From CADEED01 sp035701825 (lineage in GTDB: Bacteria; Pseudomonadota; Gammaproteobacteria; Steroidobacterales; Steroidobacteraceae), in contig DASSRK010000119.1 in assembly GCA_035701825.1 (NCBI GenBank), positions 5,682 through 69,681 on the forward strand: DNA of 64,000 nucleotides, read 5' to 3'. The notes under the pieces are model-generated. The model was given only the letters and a program-made list of their open reading frames with translations. It was not told where the DNA came from and searched no databases. Position 1 is the stretch's first letter. Every line of letters begins with the position of its first letter. Below, piece by piece: positions 1 through 7,667 of the stretch. The translations under genes and the position numbers were made by a program.

Positions 1-2
1 GC

Positions 3-560
3 GAGGACATCACGGCCGCGCAATCCATGGACCTGCTGGCGATGGTGCTGGAAAAGGTGGGCGGCAAGGCGTATCCGCAACTGGTGGTCGAGAAACTGTG
101 GCAGCCGATGGGCGGGGGCGACCTCGAGTTCAGGCGCGGCTCGAGCGCCCGCAGGCCCGAGGGCGTCGATGCCGGCTGCTGCGTGCAGGCGCGCATCGGT
201 GACTGGATGCGCGTCGCCGAGGCGCTGGCCAACGACGGTGTGTTCGAGGGTAACCAGCTAGCGCCGCCCGGCTACGTGACACGCATGCTGCAACCGGTGC
301 GCGCGGAATCGGAGCGCGGGTATTTCACGCGGGTCGGCGGGGATTTCGCGGCGCACGACCTGGCGTGGCTGGAAGGCAGCCATCAGCAGCGCCTGTGGAT
401 CGTGCCGTCGCTGAAGCTCACCATCCTGCGGCTGGGTGACGCGGCCGGTGCGAACTGGGTCGAGACGATGATTCCCGACACCATCGTGCATGGCACCAGC
501 GGCTGGCAGCCGCGCACGGTGGGCGAGGGGATCGATCCGAACCGGTACGCGCCGCACTAG
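3..560 (+). CDS. C-terminal part of a beta-lactamase-like serine hydrolase (5' truncated by window edge)
   Basis: The frame is already open at position 3 and stops with TAG at 558-560, so about 185 C-terminal residues are visible. The piece reads like the end of a class C beta-lactamase/esterase-type serine hydrolase. A helix with LVVEKLWQPMGGGD is followed by a helix-turn region ALANDGVFEGNQLAPPGYV and a terminal strand RLWIVPSLKLTILRLG, which would belong to the core sheet. The catalytic SxxK and YxN motifs would lie upstream of the window, so penicillin-binding, esterase and amide-hydrolase roles cannot be told apart. The next gene is convergent, so no operon partner is visible. Confidence 0.7.
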   Translation, partial: EDITAAQSMDLLAMVLEKVGGKAYPQLVVEKLWQPMGGGDLEFRRGSSARRPEGVDAGCCVQARIGDWMRVAEALANDGVFEGNQLAPPGYVTRMLQPVRAESERGYFTRVGGDFAAHDLAWLEGSHQQRLWIVPSLKLTILRLGDAAGANWVETMIPDTIVHGTSGWQPRTVGEGIDPNRYAPH

Positions 561-600
561 TTTGCGGCGCTGCCTCGCAGCGCCGCGGCTGCGGGAGGTG

Positions 601-984
601 TCAGCCGAGGACGCGGCGGATCTTGTCGAGCAGCGCTTTCTCGGACGCCTCGGCGCCATCGGCGTCGACCAGCTCCGCGGCGGTCGCCACCAGCGTCTTG
701 CGCAGCTCGGGGCTCAGCGCGTTCTTCGCCTCGCCGAGCAGCGTGTCGATGCCGGCCGGGGAAATCGCGCCATCGTCCAGCGGCAGCTGCGCGTAGATCG
801 CGTCGGTCACCTGGCCGAGCAGCTTGTTGAAATCCTGCGAGCTCGGGTTGCCGAAGACCGGGATGCCCTTGACCTTGCTGAAGAGGAAATCGCGCTCTTC
901 GAGGCTGCCGGCATTGTCCGCGCCGACGACCACCGCGAGGACGGCGAGGAAGGCTTCCGTGTTCTTCTCGAATTTGAGCGGCAT
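601..984 (-). CDS. TerB-like small helical protein
   Basis: A 127-residue acidic protein predicted to be all helical, without a signal peptide or membrane segment. The pattern (EAFLAVLAVVVGADNAGSLEE, then FNKLLGQVTDAI and LVATAAELVDADG) resembles the TerB/tellurite-resistance-like helical fold. In that family an Asp-rich loop after the second helix can bind metal; here the matching stretches are VGADNAG and VDADGAEASE. The family assignment rests on this pattern only. No ter operon surrounds it, so a tellurite role should not be assumed. It is convergent with the upstream hydrolase and 115 bp from the PhzF gene, which lies on the same strand. Confidence 0.6.
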   Translation of the reverse strand: MPLKFEKNTEAFLAVLAVVVGADNAGSLEERDFLFSKVKGIPVFGNPSSQDFNKLLGQVTDAIYAQLPLDDGAISPAGIDTLLGEAKNALSPELRKTLVATAAELVDADGAEASEKALLDKIRRVLG

Positions 985-1099
985 GGGAATCCCGTTTGGA
1001 TCAGCAATGCGTGCGGGCGCGGAATCTACGTGATTTAAGGGGTTCTCGCAACGGAAGCGCCCGGGGTGACGCCTCTTGCCGACAAACCAGCGCGGCAGC

Positions 1100-2014
1100 T
1101 CACAGCGTCATCGCGGTTTCGAAGATCTCCACCGCCTGCCCGACGATCCACACGCCGTCGAGCTTGCCGTCGGTGAACTCGAGTTCCACGTCGACGCGGC
1201 CGGCGCGGTGCACGTGGTGGCCCTGCGCGCCGGTGAACTGCGCGCGCGCGCTGGACTGCGCCAGCAGCCCCTGCTCGGCGAGGTACGCGCCTAACAACCC
1301 GTGCGCGTTGCCGCTGACCGGATCCTCGGGAATGCCGAGCGCCGGGCAGAACATGCGCGACTCGGTGAGGCAGCCCGGCAGCGCGTGCGACAGCGTGAAC
1401 ACGAAGAAGCCGGCGGCGCCGAGCTGCGCCGAGAGCGTCGTGAGGCGCGAGAAGTCGGGCTTGAGCTGCTTGAGCTGTTCGGTGCTGCGCACGCCGATCA
1501 ACAGGCGGGTACCCGCGCCGCCGACGATGCGCAGCGGGCAGCGCGTGTCGATGTCGCCGGTGGATAGCGCCAGCGAGTCGAGCACCGCGAGTCGCTCGCG
1601 GTCGTTGAGCTGCCGGCCGAGCGGCGGCGCCGGCTGCCGCACGGCGATGCGACGCAGCGCGCCTTCGCCCCGCACCTCGATGTCCACCACGCCCGACTTC
1701 TGTCGCTGGCGCACGCGGCCGTCGTTGCCGGGCCGCGTCGCGCCGTCGCGCGACAGCACGAAGTGCGTGGCCACCGTGGCGTGACCGACGAAGCTCGCCT
1801 CGGTGCGCGGCGTGAAGAAGCGCACGCGCAGCTCGTGGTCGGAGCCATCCGGCTGCAGCACGAACGCGGTGTCGGCGTTGTTGAGCTCGCGCGCGATCGC
1901 CAGCATCTCGGCGTCGGTGAGTCCGTCGGCATCGAGGACCACGCCGGCGGGATTGCCGGTGAAGCGTTCGGTGGTGAACGCGTCGACCTGGAAAATGCGG
2001 ATGCGGCGGCTCAT
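1100..2014 (-). CDS. PhzF-family isomerase/epimerase-like protein
   Basis: 304 residues, starting at ATG 2014 with MSRRIRIFQVDAFTTERFTG, the typical PhzF N-terminus (QVDAFT...F.GNPAGVV). The two pseudo-symmetric halves of the diaminopimelate-epimerase fold are present: FFTPRTEASFVGHATVATH in the first and CPALGIPEDPVSGNAHG in the second. PhzF proteins act as acid/base isomerases; the substrate is unknown for most. At the position where PhzF usually has the catalytic Glu (SETAF) this protein has Asp48 (NADTAFV). A continuous open frame runs far upstream on this strand, but it is only the antisense of the TonB receptor gene. It diverges from the thiamine operon; the 174 bp between them hold the riboswitch. 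Nothing nearby suggests phenazine synthesis. Confidence 0.85.
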   Translation of the reverse strand: MSRRIRIFQVDAFTTERFTGNPAGVVLDADGLTDAEMLAIARELNNADTAFVLQPDGSDHELRVRFFTPRTEASFVGHATVATHFVLSRDGATRPGNDGRVRQRQKSGVVDIEVRGEGALRRIAVRQPAPPLGRQLNDRERLAVLDSLALSTGDIDTRCPLRIVGGAGTRLLIGVRSTEQLKQLKPDFSRLTTLSAQLGAAGFFVFTLSHALPGCLTESRMFCPALGIPEDPVSGNAHGLLGAYLAEQGLLAQSSARAQFTGAQGHHVHRAGRVDVELEFTDGKLDGVWIVGQAVEIFETAMTL

Positions 2015-2088
2015 GTGGGTGTCTCGGCGGGCGGCGAATTCTACCCGCAAACCGACAGCACTCAAGGAGCAGTTTCCGCTAAGATTCG

Positions 2089-2187
2089 CCCCACCTCGGG
2101 GTGGCCGGTGCGCGTGCACCAGCCTGAGATGCGGATGGGCCGCGAACCCGTAGAACCTGATCCGGTTAGTACCGGCGGAGGGATAGG
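2089..2187 (+). promoter_or_regulatory. TPP riboswitch (THI element)
   Basis: The conserved thiamine-pyrophosphate aptamer signature is readable in order: TCGGGGTG at 2096-2103, CTGAGAT at 2124-2130, ACCCGTAGAACCTGATC at 2146-2162, then GGTTAGTACCGGCGGAGGGA ending at 2183. The last conserved block contains the Shine-Dalgarno GGAGGG (2177-2182), six bases before the ATG at 2189. The upstream ACCTC (2093-2097) is complementary to it, which fits ligand-dependent blocking of translation of the TonB receptor. A TAAGAT hexamer at 2080-2085 is a plausible -10, placing transcription start close to the aptamer edge. What is seen is the aptamer; the off-state mechanism is inferred. Confidence 0.93.
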
Positions 2188-2188
2188 A

Positions 2189-4285
2189 ATGCCGCTCTCG
2201 ATCCGCGCGCTCTGCGCGCTTCCATGGTTGTTTGTCCCGTTCGCGGCGTCCGCGGCGCCGGCGAGCACGGAGGCATCGTCGCTCGACGAAGTCGTGGTCA
2301 CGGCGCAGCTGCGCGACCGCAGGCTGGAGAGCCTGCCGGCGAGCGCCACGGTGCTCGACGCGCACACGCTCGAGTCGGCCGGCGTGCAGCATTTCCAGGA
2401 CGTGCTCAACCTGGTGCCGAATCTGAACTGGGCCGGCGGCACGTCCCGCCCGCGCTTTTTCCAGCTGCGCGGCATCGGCGAGCTCGAGCAATGGCAGGGC
2501 GCGCCGAATCCTTCCATCGGCTTTCTCATCGACGGCATCGACTTCTCGGGCGTCGGCATGCCGGCGAGCCTCGCCGACGTGGATCGCATCGAGGTGCTGC
2601 GCGGGCCGCAGGGCACGGCGTACGGCGCCAACGCGCTCGGTGGTTTGATCGCCATCAACACCCGCGCGCCGAGTCGCGAGGCCGATGGGCGCGCCGACGT
2701 GATCTTCGGCGACCATGGCACCTGGGGCGCGAACGCCGCCGTCGGCGGCCCGCTCGGCAGCGGCGAGGCCGCGTGGCGGGTCGCGGCCGGCAAGTACCGC
2801 AGCGATGGGTTCAGGCACGACAGCTATCTCGGCCGCGACGACACCAACGGCTACGACGAGGGCAATGCGCGCCTGCGGCTCGCGGGCCAGCCGTTCGCGT
2901 CGCTGCACGCGGACTTCACCTGGATGTGGGCCGACCTCGACAACGGCTACGACGCGTTCTCGATCGACAACTCGCGGACCACGTTGTCGGACAAGCCCGG
3001 GCAGGACACGCAACGCGTGAACGCCGCGGCTTTGCGCCTCGACTACACCGGCGCGGATCACTTCGACGTCACCAGCCGCACCGCCATCGGCGATTCGAAG
3101 AGCGTGTACTCCTTCGACGGCGACTGGGGCAACGACCAGAGCTGGGGCGCGGAGTCGCCGTACGACTACTTCGAGCGCTTCGATCGCGAGCGCCGCACGC
3201 TGAGCGAGGACCTGCGGCTGGTGTCGCACGCCTCGACCGAAGCCGGCGCGGACTTCGGTTGGCTCGCGGGCGTCTACCTGCTGCGCACCGACGAGGACGT
3301 CACGCAGTACGACGTGTGGCGCGACAAGAAATGGGGTGATGGCGAGAGCACGCTGGACAGCGACTACCGCGCCACCAACCTGGCCATTTACGGAGAAGTG
3401 GACTGGCGCATCGCGCCGGCCACGGTGCTCGAGCTGGGCCTGCGCGGCGAGAACCGCAGCGCCGACTACCACGACAGCGCCGGCGCGGCCTTTTCGCCCG
3501 ACGAGACCATGTTCGGCGGTTCGCTCAGCCTGCGGCACGAGTTCTCGGCGAGCACGCGCGGCTACGTGACGCTGGCGCGCGGCTACAAGGCCGGCGGCTT
3601 CAACATCGGCGCGGATGTGCCGCCCGCGGCGCGCAGCTTCGACGCGGAGCTGCTGCACAACTTCGAAGTCGGAATGCGTTACCAGCAGGGCACGCTCGCC
3701 GCCGACGTGGCGCTCTTCTACATGCGGCGCCACGACCAGCAGGTCCATACCGGCGAACAGCTCGAGCCGGGGAATCCCCTGTCTTTCGTGCTGTACACCG
3801 ACAACGCCGACGGCGGCGAGAACTACGGCCTCGAAGGCACGCTGCGCTGGGCGCCGATCCCGCAGCTGCTGCTCGACGTGCGCGGCTCGCTGCTGCAGTC
3901 GCAGTACTTCAACTATCCATTCAACGACCGCAACCTCGACGGCCGCCAGCAGGCCGCCGCGCCCGGGTACACCTATGACCTCGGCGTCGAGTACCGCCAC
4001 GCGCGCGGCTGGTACACCCGCGTGGATTTCGCCGGCATGGATGACTTCTACTTCGACACCTCGAACGACGAAAAGGCGCCGGCGCGCGTCCTGACCCACG
4101 TCAAGGCCGGCTACTCCGGCGAACGCTGGCGCGCGGAAGTGTGGGTGCAGAACCTGTTCGACAGGTACTATTCGCAGCGCGGATTCTTCTTCGCGAACGA
4201 ACCGCCGGAATTCGTGCCGAAGCGCTACGTGCAGGCGGGCGACCCCCGCCACGCGGGCATCAGCGTCACGTACACTTTCCGGTGA
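2189..4285 (+). CDS. TonB-dependent receptor, probable thiamine (or thiamine-derivative) transporter
   Basis: 698 residues. ATG 2189 is chosen because the riboswitch ends just before it and supplies its ribosome binding site. Signal peptide about 1-22 (IRALCALPWLFVPFAASAA), TonB box near residues 31-37 (DEVVVTA), and a plug domain with DVLNLVPNLNW, FFQLRGIGE and the conserved VDRIEVLRGPQGTAYGANAL. The 22-strand barrel ends in GISVTYTFR, with the terminal Phe penultimate. TonB receptors move scarce nutrients across the outer membrane using ExbBD-TonB energy. Substrate is inferred from control by the TPP aptamer and from the downstream thiamine-binding protein, PnuT-like permease and kinase. 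It is the first gene of that operon, 10 bp ahead of the next gene. Confidence 0.9.
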   Translation: MPLSIRALCALPWLFVPFAASAAPASTEASSLDEVVVTAQLRDRRLESLPASATVLDAHTLESAGVQHFQDVLNLVPNLNWAGGTSRPRFFQLRGIGELEQWQGAPNPSIGFLIDGIDFSGVGMPASLADVDRIEVLRGPQGTAYGANALGGLIAINTRAPSREADGRADVIFGDHGTWGANAAVGGPLGSGEAAWRVAAGKYRSDGFRHDSYLGRDDTNGYDEGNARLRLAGQPFASLHADFTWMWADLDNGYDAFSIDNSRTTLSDKPGQDTQRVNAAALRLDYTGADHFDVTSRTAIGDSKSVYSFDGDWGNDQSWGAESPYDYFERFDRERRTLSEDLRLVSHASTEAGADFGWLAGVYLLRTDEDVTQYDVWRDKKWGDGESTLDSDYRATNLAIYGEVDWRIAPATVLELGLRGENRSADYHDSAGAAFSPDETMFGGSLSLRHEFSASTRGYVTLARGYKAGGFNIGADVPPAARSFDAELLHNFEVGMRYQQGTLAADVALFYMRRHDQQVHTGEQLEPGNPLSFVLYTDNADGGENYGLEGTLRWAPIPQLLLDVRGSLLQSQYFNYPFNDRNLDGRQQAAAPGYTYDLGVEYRHARGWYTRVDFAGMDDFYFDTSNDEKAPARVLTHVKAGYSGERWRAEVWVQNLFDRYYSQRGFFFANEPPEFVPKRYVQAGDPRHAGISVTYTFR

Positions 4286-4295
4286 CGGAGACCAG

Positions 4296-4538
4296 ATGAA
4301 AATCGGCGTCGAGATCAGCCTCTATCCACTGCGCGACGAGTTCATCCCGCCGATCCGGGATTTCATCGATCGCCTGAATGCCGACGGACGATTCAAGGTC
4401 ATCACCAACGACATGAGCACGCAGGTGTTCGGAGAGTACGAGCAGGTCATGGAAGCCCTGGCGCGCGAGCTGCGTCCCACCTTCGAGCGGGACGGCAAGT
4501 CGATCTTCGTCATGAAGGTGCTTGGCCCCCTGGGTTAG
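4296..4538 (+). CDS. MTH1187/YkoF-type thiamine-binding protein
   Basis: 80 residues starting MKIGVEISLYPL, with the short ferredoxin-like fold of the thiamine-binding (MTH1187-like) family: a first strand EISLYPL, a helix IRDFIDRLN, then VITNDMSTQVFGEY and a final strand IFVMKVLG. Members bind thiamine or its pyrimidine moiety and form oligomers; their role in the cell is poorly defined. It has no signal peptide, so it should act in the cytoplasm. Position 10 bp behind the riboswitch-controlled receptor and 24 bp before the permease gene supports a job in thiamine handling, such as buffering or handing over imported vitamin. Confidence 0.85.
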   Translation: MKIGVEISLYPLRDEFIPPIRDFIDRLNADGRFKVITNDMSTQVFGEYEQVMEALARELRPTFERDGKSIFVMKVLGPLG

Positions 4539-4562
4539 CCCACCCGGGTCGATGCGCGCGCC

Positions 4563-5153
4563 GTGACGCTGCCTGCCGAAGTGCTCGAGGGCCTCGAGAT
4601 CCTGGCGATGGTGACCGGGGCCGGTTACGCCGTGCTCGCCGCGCGCCGCGAGCGACTCTGCTGGCTGTCCGGCGCGGTGAGCTCGGCGTGCGCCGCGTTG
4701 CTCGCCGGGCTGCGCGGCCTGCCGATGCAGTCGGGCCTGCAGGTGTTCTTCGTCGGCATGGCCGTGTACGGCTGGATCCACTGGACGCGGGACGCGGCGC
4801 AAGGCGAGGTGCGCGTGGGCCGCTGGCCGCTGCACCGGCACCTCGCGGCCGCGGCGGGCTGCGTGCTGCTGTCGTTCGCCAGCGCGCGCGTGCTCGCCAG
4901 CGAGACCCAGGCGGCCTGGCCGCTGCTCGACTCGCTGACGACCTGGTTCAGCCTGTTGGCGACCTGGCTCGCGGCGCGCGCGCGGCTCGAGAACTGGCTG
5001 TACTGGATCGTCATCGACACCGCGCTCGCCTACCTGTTCTGGAAGCAGCGGTTGCCCTGGCTCGCGCTGCTCAACGTGCTGTTCATCGCCATCGCGGCCA
5101 GCGGCTTCGTCGCCTGGCGTCGACGGCTAACCACCCAGGCGGTGCCCGCATGA
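4563..5153 (+). CDS. pnuT: PnuC-family permease, probable thiamine transporter PnuT
   Basis: 196 residues from GTG 4563, with about seven hydrophobic segments and no signal peptide, the size and layout of PnuC-family vitamin transporters. The family motif region is visible: VFFVGMAVYGWIHW in the middle, and the C-terminal ENWLYWIVIDTALAYLFWKQ, which lines the substrate path in PnuC proteins (W-x-x-W-I-x-x-D). PnuC proteins act by facilitated diffusion and depend on intracellular phosphorylation to trap the vitamin. The downstream gene overlaps it by ATGA and encodes a kinase-like protein, which fits exactly. The choice of thiamine over nicotinamide riboside rests on the TPP riboswitch at the head of the operon. 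Confidence 0.85.
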   Translation: MTLPAEVLEGLEILAMVTGAGYAVLAARRERLCWLSGAVSSACAALLAGLRGLPMQSGLQVFFVGMAVYGWIHWTRDAAQGEVRVGRWPLHRHLAAAAGCVLLSFASARVLASETQAAWPLLDSLTTWFSLLATWLAARARLENWLYWIVIDTALAYLFWKQRLPWLALLNVLFIAIAASGFVAWRRRLTTQAVPA

Positions 5154-6019
5154 TCGACGAGGGACTCCTGCAGCACGTGCCCGGCTGCGAGAACGGCGAT
5201 GCACCGTATTCGCAGGAATTGCTCGGCGGCGGCAAGGTCAACCGCAGTTTCCTGGTGCGCACGCGCCGCGGCCGCTTCGTCGTCCGGCTGAACGACAACT
5301 CGGGGCTCGACCCGGGCCTGGATCGTGACCGCGAGATCGCGCTGCACGGCCTCGCGGCCGAGGCGGGCATCGCGCCACACATCATCCATGCGTGCCCGGA
5401 CCGCTCGTGTTTCGTCACCGACTACGTCGAGGGGCGGCCCTGGACGGCGCACTATTTCACGCGCATGCGCGACCTGCGCGCGCTCGGACAACGGTTGCGC
5501 ACGCTGCATGCGCTGCCGGCGCCGCCGCTGCCGCGCTTCGACCCGATGGCGGCGGCGCGGCGCTATGCCGACGCGATCACGCGCGCGCAGCCGGAAGAGG
5601 CGCCGCGCATCTCCAGCTTGTTAGGGCGGGGCGAGGAGGCGCTCGAGCGGTCGCACAGTACGCGGCGCGAGCCGTGCGTGGTGCACAACGACCTCCACGA
5701 GGGCAACGTGCTCACCGCCGACCGCATCTACCTGATCGACTGGGAGTACGCGCAGCGCGGCGATCCGCTGCTCGACCTCGCCTGCATACTGGCCTATTAC
5801 CCGCGCGCCGTGCCGCATGGTCCGCTGCTGATCGAAGCGGCCGGCCTCGGTGCGGCGGGCGTGACGCCCGGCATGCTGGTCGAGCTCACCCGCGTGTTCA
5901 ACCTGCTGACCTATCTCTGGTACCGCGCGCGCCGGCTGGAGCGCAACGTGCCCGCCACCGACCTGCAGGTGGAATCCTCCGCGCTGCGAAGGCTGCTCGC
6001 GCTGGCGCCGGACGCCTGA
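5150..6019 (+). CDS. Choline-kinase-fold phosphotransferase, probable thiamine kinase
   Basis: 289 residues. ATG 5150 overlaps the permease stop (ATGA), indicating translational coupling. The kinase signature VVHNDLHEGNVL (Brenner motif, catalytic Asp in HND) is followed by LIDWEYAQRGDPLLDLA, whose Asp binds magnesium. The N-terminal lobe has LGGGKVNRSFLVRT, a nucleotide-binding loop, and FVVRLND. This is the aminoglycoside/choline kinase superfamily to which ThiK (YcfN) belongs. Within the operon it most likely phosphorylates imported thiamine to thiamine monophosphate and so traps it. Conversion to TPP would need ThiL or an equivalent not seen in the window. Choline or sugar kinase activity cannot be excluded from sequence alone. 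Confidence 0.82.
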   Translation: MIDEGLLQHVPGCENGDAPYSQELLGGGKVNRSFLVRTRRGRFVVRLNDNSGLDPGLDRDREIALHGLAAEAGIAPHIIHACPDRSCFVTDYVEGRPWTAHYFTRMRDLRALGQRLRTLHALPAPPLPRFDPMAAARRYADAITRAQPEEAPRISSLLGRGEEALERSHSTRREPCVVHNDLHEGNVLTADRIYLIDWEYAQRGDPLLDLACILAYYPRAVPHGPLLIEAAGLGAAGVTPGMLVELTRVFNLLTYLWYRARRLERNVPATDLQVESSALRRLLALAPDA

Positions 6020-6071
6020 CCTCGGCACACTAGCGCCGCGCAATGGCGCGCTACACGAGACATTGGACGGA

Positions 6072-6386
6072 ATGACCACGTTGCAGGTGATCGATCGGGA
6101 CGGCGTGTCCCATGAAGTGGCGGCGAAGCCGGGACTCAAGGTCATGGAAGTGCTGCGCGAGCTGGACTATGGCGTGGCCGCGATCTGCGGCGGCATGTGT
6201 TCCTGCGCGACCTGCCACATCTACGTCGACCCGGCCTGGGCCGACAAGCTGCCGCCGCCGATGTCGGACGAGCGCGACCTGCTCACCGAGCTCGCGCACT
6301 ACAAGGAGAACTCGCGCCTGTCCTGCCAGGTCGAGATCACCGCGGCGCTGTCCGGGCTCAAGGTCACCATCGCCGAAGATGAATAG
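6072..6386 (+). CDS. [2Fe-2S] ferredoxin, adrenodoxin type
   Basis: 104 residues from ATG 6072; the TTG nine bases earlier is a less likely start. The cluster ligands follow the vertebrate-type spacing C39-x5-C45-x2-C48-x36-C85 (CGGMCSCATCH, then SRLSCQ). There is an additional Cys43 inside the loop. Such ferredoxins carry single electrons to cytochromes P450 or take part in iron-sulfur cluster assembly. The usual ISC partner genes hscA and hscB are not beside it, and no P450 is in the window, so the partner is unknown. It is 52 bp downstream of the thiamine kinase gene and 18 bp before rraB; co-transcription with either is possible but unproven. Confidence 0.88.
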   Translation: MTTLQVIDRDGVSHEVAAKPGLKVMEVLRELDYGVAAICGGMCSCATCHIYVDPAWADKLPPPMSDERDLLTELAHYKENSRLSCQVEITAALSGLKVTIAEDE

Positions 6387-6404
6387 GCCGGGAAAGGGCA
6401 GCGC

Positions 6405-6845
6405 ATGAATTTCTCCACGACGTGGATCTTCGTGTTCGCCATCATCGGCGGATTCGTCGCGGCGTGGCGCATCTGGCAGAACCTCCGCAAGCTGCAGCAG
6501 CGGCAGAACGACTCCTGGGACGCGCGACTCATCGACCAGTTGCGCAAGCGCGGCTCCGATCCGTTCAAGCCGCACGACGTGGATTTCTTCCTGGCGTTCC
6601 CGACCCAGGACGCCGCCGAGCGGCTGGCCGCGCGACTGCGCAACGAGGGCTTCGATGCCGACGTGGTCGACGAGCCGGAGAGCGGCGCGCTGCGCTACAG
6701 CCTGCACGCCCACAAGTCGATGCAGCTCACCGTGCCGGACATGCAGGAGCTCAGCCGCCGCCTGACCGACCAGGCCAAGGAAATGGGCGGGCGCTACGAC
6801 GGCTGGAGCGCGAAGCAGGTGCCGCGCGAAGGGCCGCCGGCCTGA
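6405..6845 (+). CDS. RraB-domain protein with N-terminal membrane anchor
   Basis: 146 residues. Residues about 5-22 (TTWIFVFAIIGGFVAAWR) form one transmembrane helix. This is followed by a charged linker and an RraB-type domain from about 38: RLIDQLRKRGSDPFKPHDVDFFLAFP, AAERLAARLRNEGFDADVV, and the acidic C-terminal helix. RraB in E. coli is a soluble inhibitor that binds the C-terminal scaffold of RNase E. The added anchor would place it at the membrane, where RNase E is found in gammaproteobacteria. The function is by homology; the anchor is read directly from sequence. It is convergent with gpmA, with stop codons about 30 bp apart. Confidence 0.75.
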   Translation: MNFSTTWIFVFAIIGGFVAAWRIWQNLRKLQQRQNDSWDARLIDQLRKRGSDPFKPHDVDFFLAFPTQDAAERLAARLRNEGFDADVVDEPESGALRYSLHAHKSMQLTVPDMQELSRRLTDQAKEMGGRYDGWSAKQVPREGPPA

Positions 6846-6875
6846 GGCGCGGGCCGCCCTAGCTACTACGCCGCG

Positions 6876-7628
6876 CTATTTCTTCTTTTCAGTCTGCTTC
6901 CTGACGGCCTCGGCCGCGGCCTTGATGGCCTCGGGATCGCCGAGATAGCCGCTCTTGACGGGCTTGAGCGCCGCGTCGAGCTCGTACACCAGCGGCACGC
7001 CGGTCGGGATGTTGAGCTCGGTGATGTCGGCTTCGCTGACGTTGTCGAGCATCTTGACCATGGCGCGCAGGCTGTTGCCGTGCGCCGCGACCAGTACGTT
7101 CTTGCCGAGCTTGAGCTCGGCGACGATGCGGTCGTTCCAGAAAGGCAATACCCGCGCGAGCGTGTCCTTGAGCGATTCACTGGCCGGCAACACGCGCGGA
7201 TCGAGGTTGGCGTAGCGGCGTTCGTGGATCGGGTGGCGCTTGTCGCTGGCTTCCAGCGGCGGCGGCGGGATGTCGTAGCTGCGGCGCCAGATCTTCACCT
7301 GCGCCTCGCCGTGCTTCTCCACGGTCTGCGCCTTGTCGAGTCCCTGCAGCGCGCCGTAGTGGCGCTCGTTGAGGCGCCAGCTGCGCTCCACCGGCAGCCA
7401 CATCAGGTCCATCTCGTCGAGCACGATCCACAACGTGCGCACGGCGCGCTTGAGCACCGAGGTGAAGGCGATGTCCGGGACCAGGCCGGCCTTCCTGATC
7501 TCGACGCCGGCGGACCGCGCCTCGAGGCGCCCCTGCTCGGAAAGATCGACGTCATGCCATCCGGTGAAGAGATTCTCCACGTTCCAGACACTCTGGCCGT
7601 GGCGAACAAGGATCAGCTTACCGGGCAT
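6876..7628 (-). CDS. gpmA: 2,3-bisphosphoglycerate-dependent phosphoglycerate mutase
   Basis: 250 residues from ATG 7628 (MPGKLILVRHGQS); an open frame extends nine codons further upstream but the usual GpmA N-terminus starts here. It interconverts 3- and 2-phosphoglycerate in glycolysis and gluconeogenesis. Seen: the phosphohistidine motif LVRHGQSVWN with FTGWHDVDLSEQG, the acid residue in LNERHYGALQGLDK, the substrate loop RRSYDIPPPPL, and the second histidine in VLVAAHGNSLRA. Length is that of the dimeric dPGM family. The lysine-rich C-terminus is normal. It is last of a minus-strand group with the glycosyltransferase and glutamate dehydrogenase genes. Confidence 0.96.
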   Translation of the reverse strand: MPGKLILVRHGQSVWNVENLFTGWHDVDLSEQGRLEARSAGVEIRKAGLVPDIAFTSVLKRAVRTLWIVLDEMDLMWLPVERSWRLNERHYGALQGLDKAQTVEKHGEAQVKIWRRSYDIPPPPLEASDKRHPIHERRYANLDPRVLPASESLKDTLARVLPFWNDRIVAELKLGKNVLVAAHGNSLRAMVKMLDNVSEADITELNIPTGVPLVYELDAALKPVKSGYLGDPEAIKAAAEAVRKQTEKKK

Positions 7629-7667
7629 GCGCGACCTCCAAAATCGGGGGCGCAATGGTAGCGGACT

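Noticed and set aside
1100..4252. A 1050-codon open frame on the minus strand spanning the PhzF gene and the whole TonB receptor region
   Set aside because: Only the last 304 codons resemble a protein family; the rest is the antisense of a clear TonB receptor and has the low-complexity Arg/Ala/Val composition of G+C-rich shadow frames. It also crosses the riboswitch.
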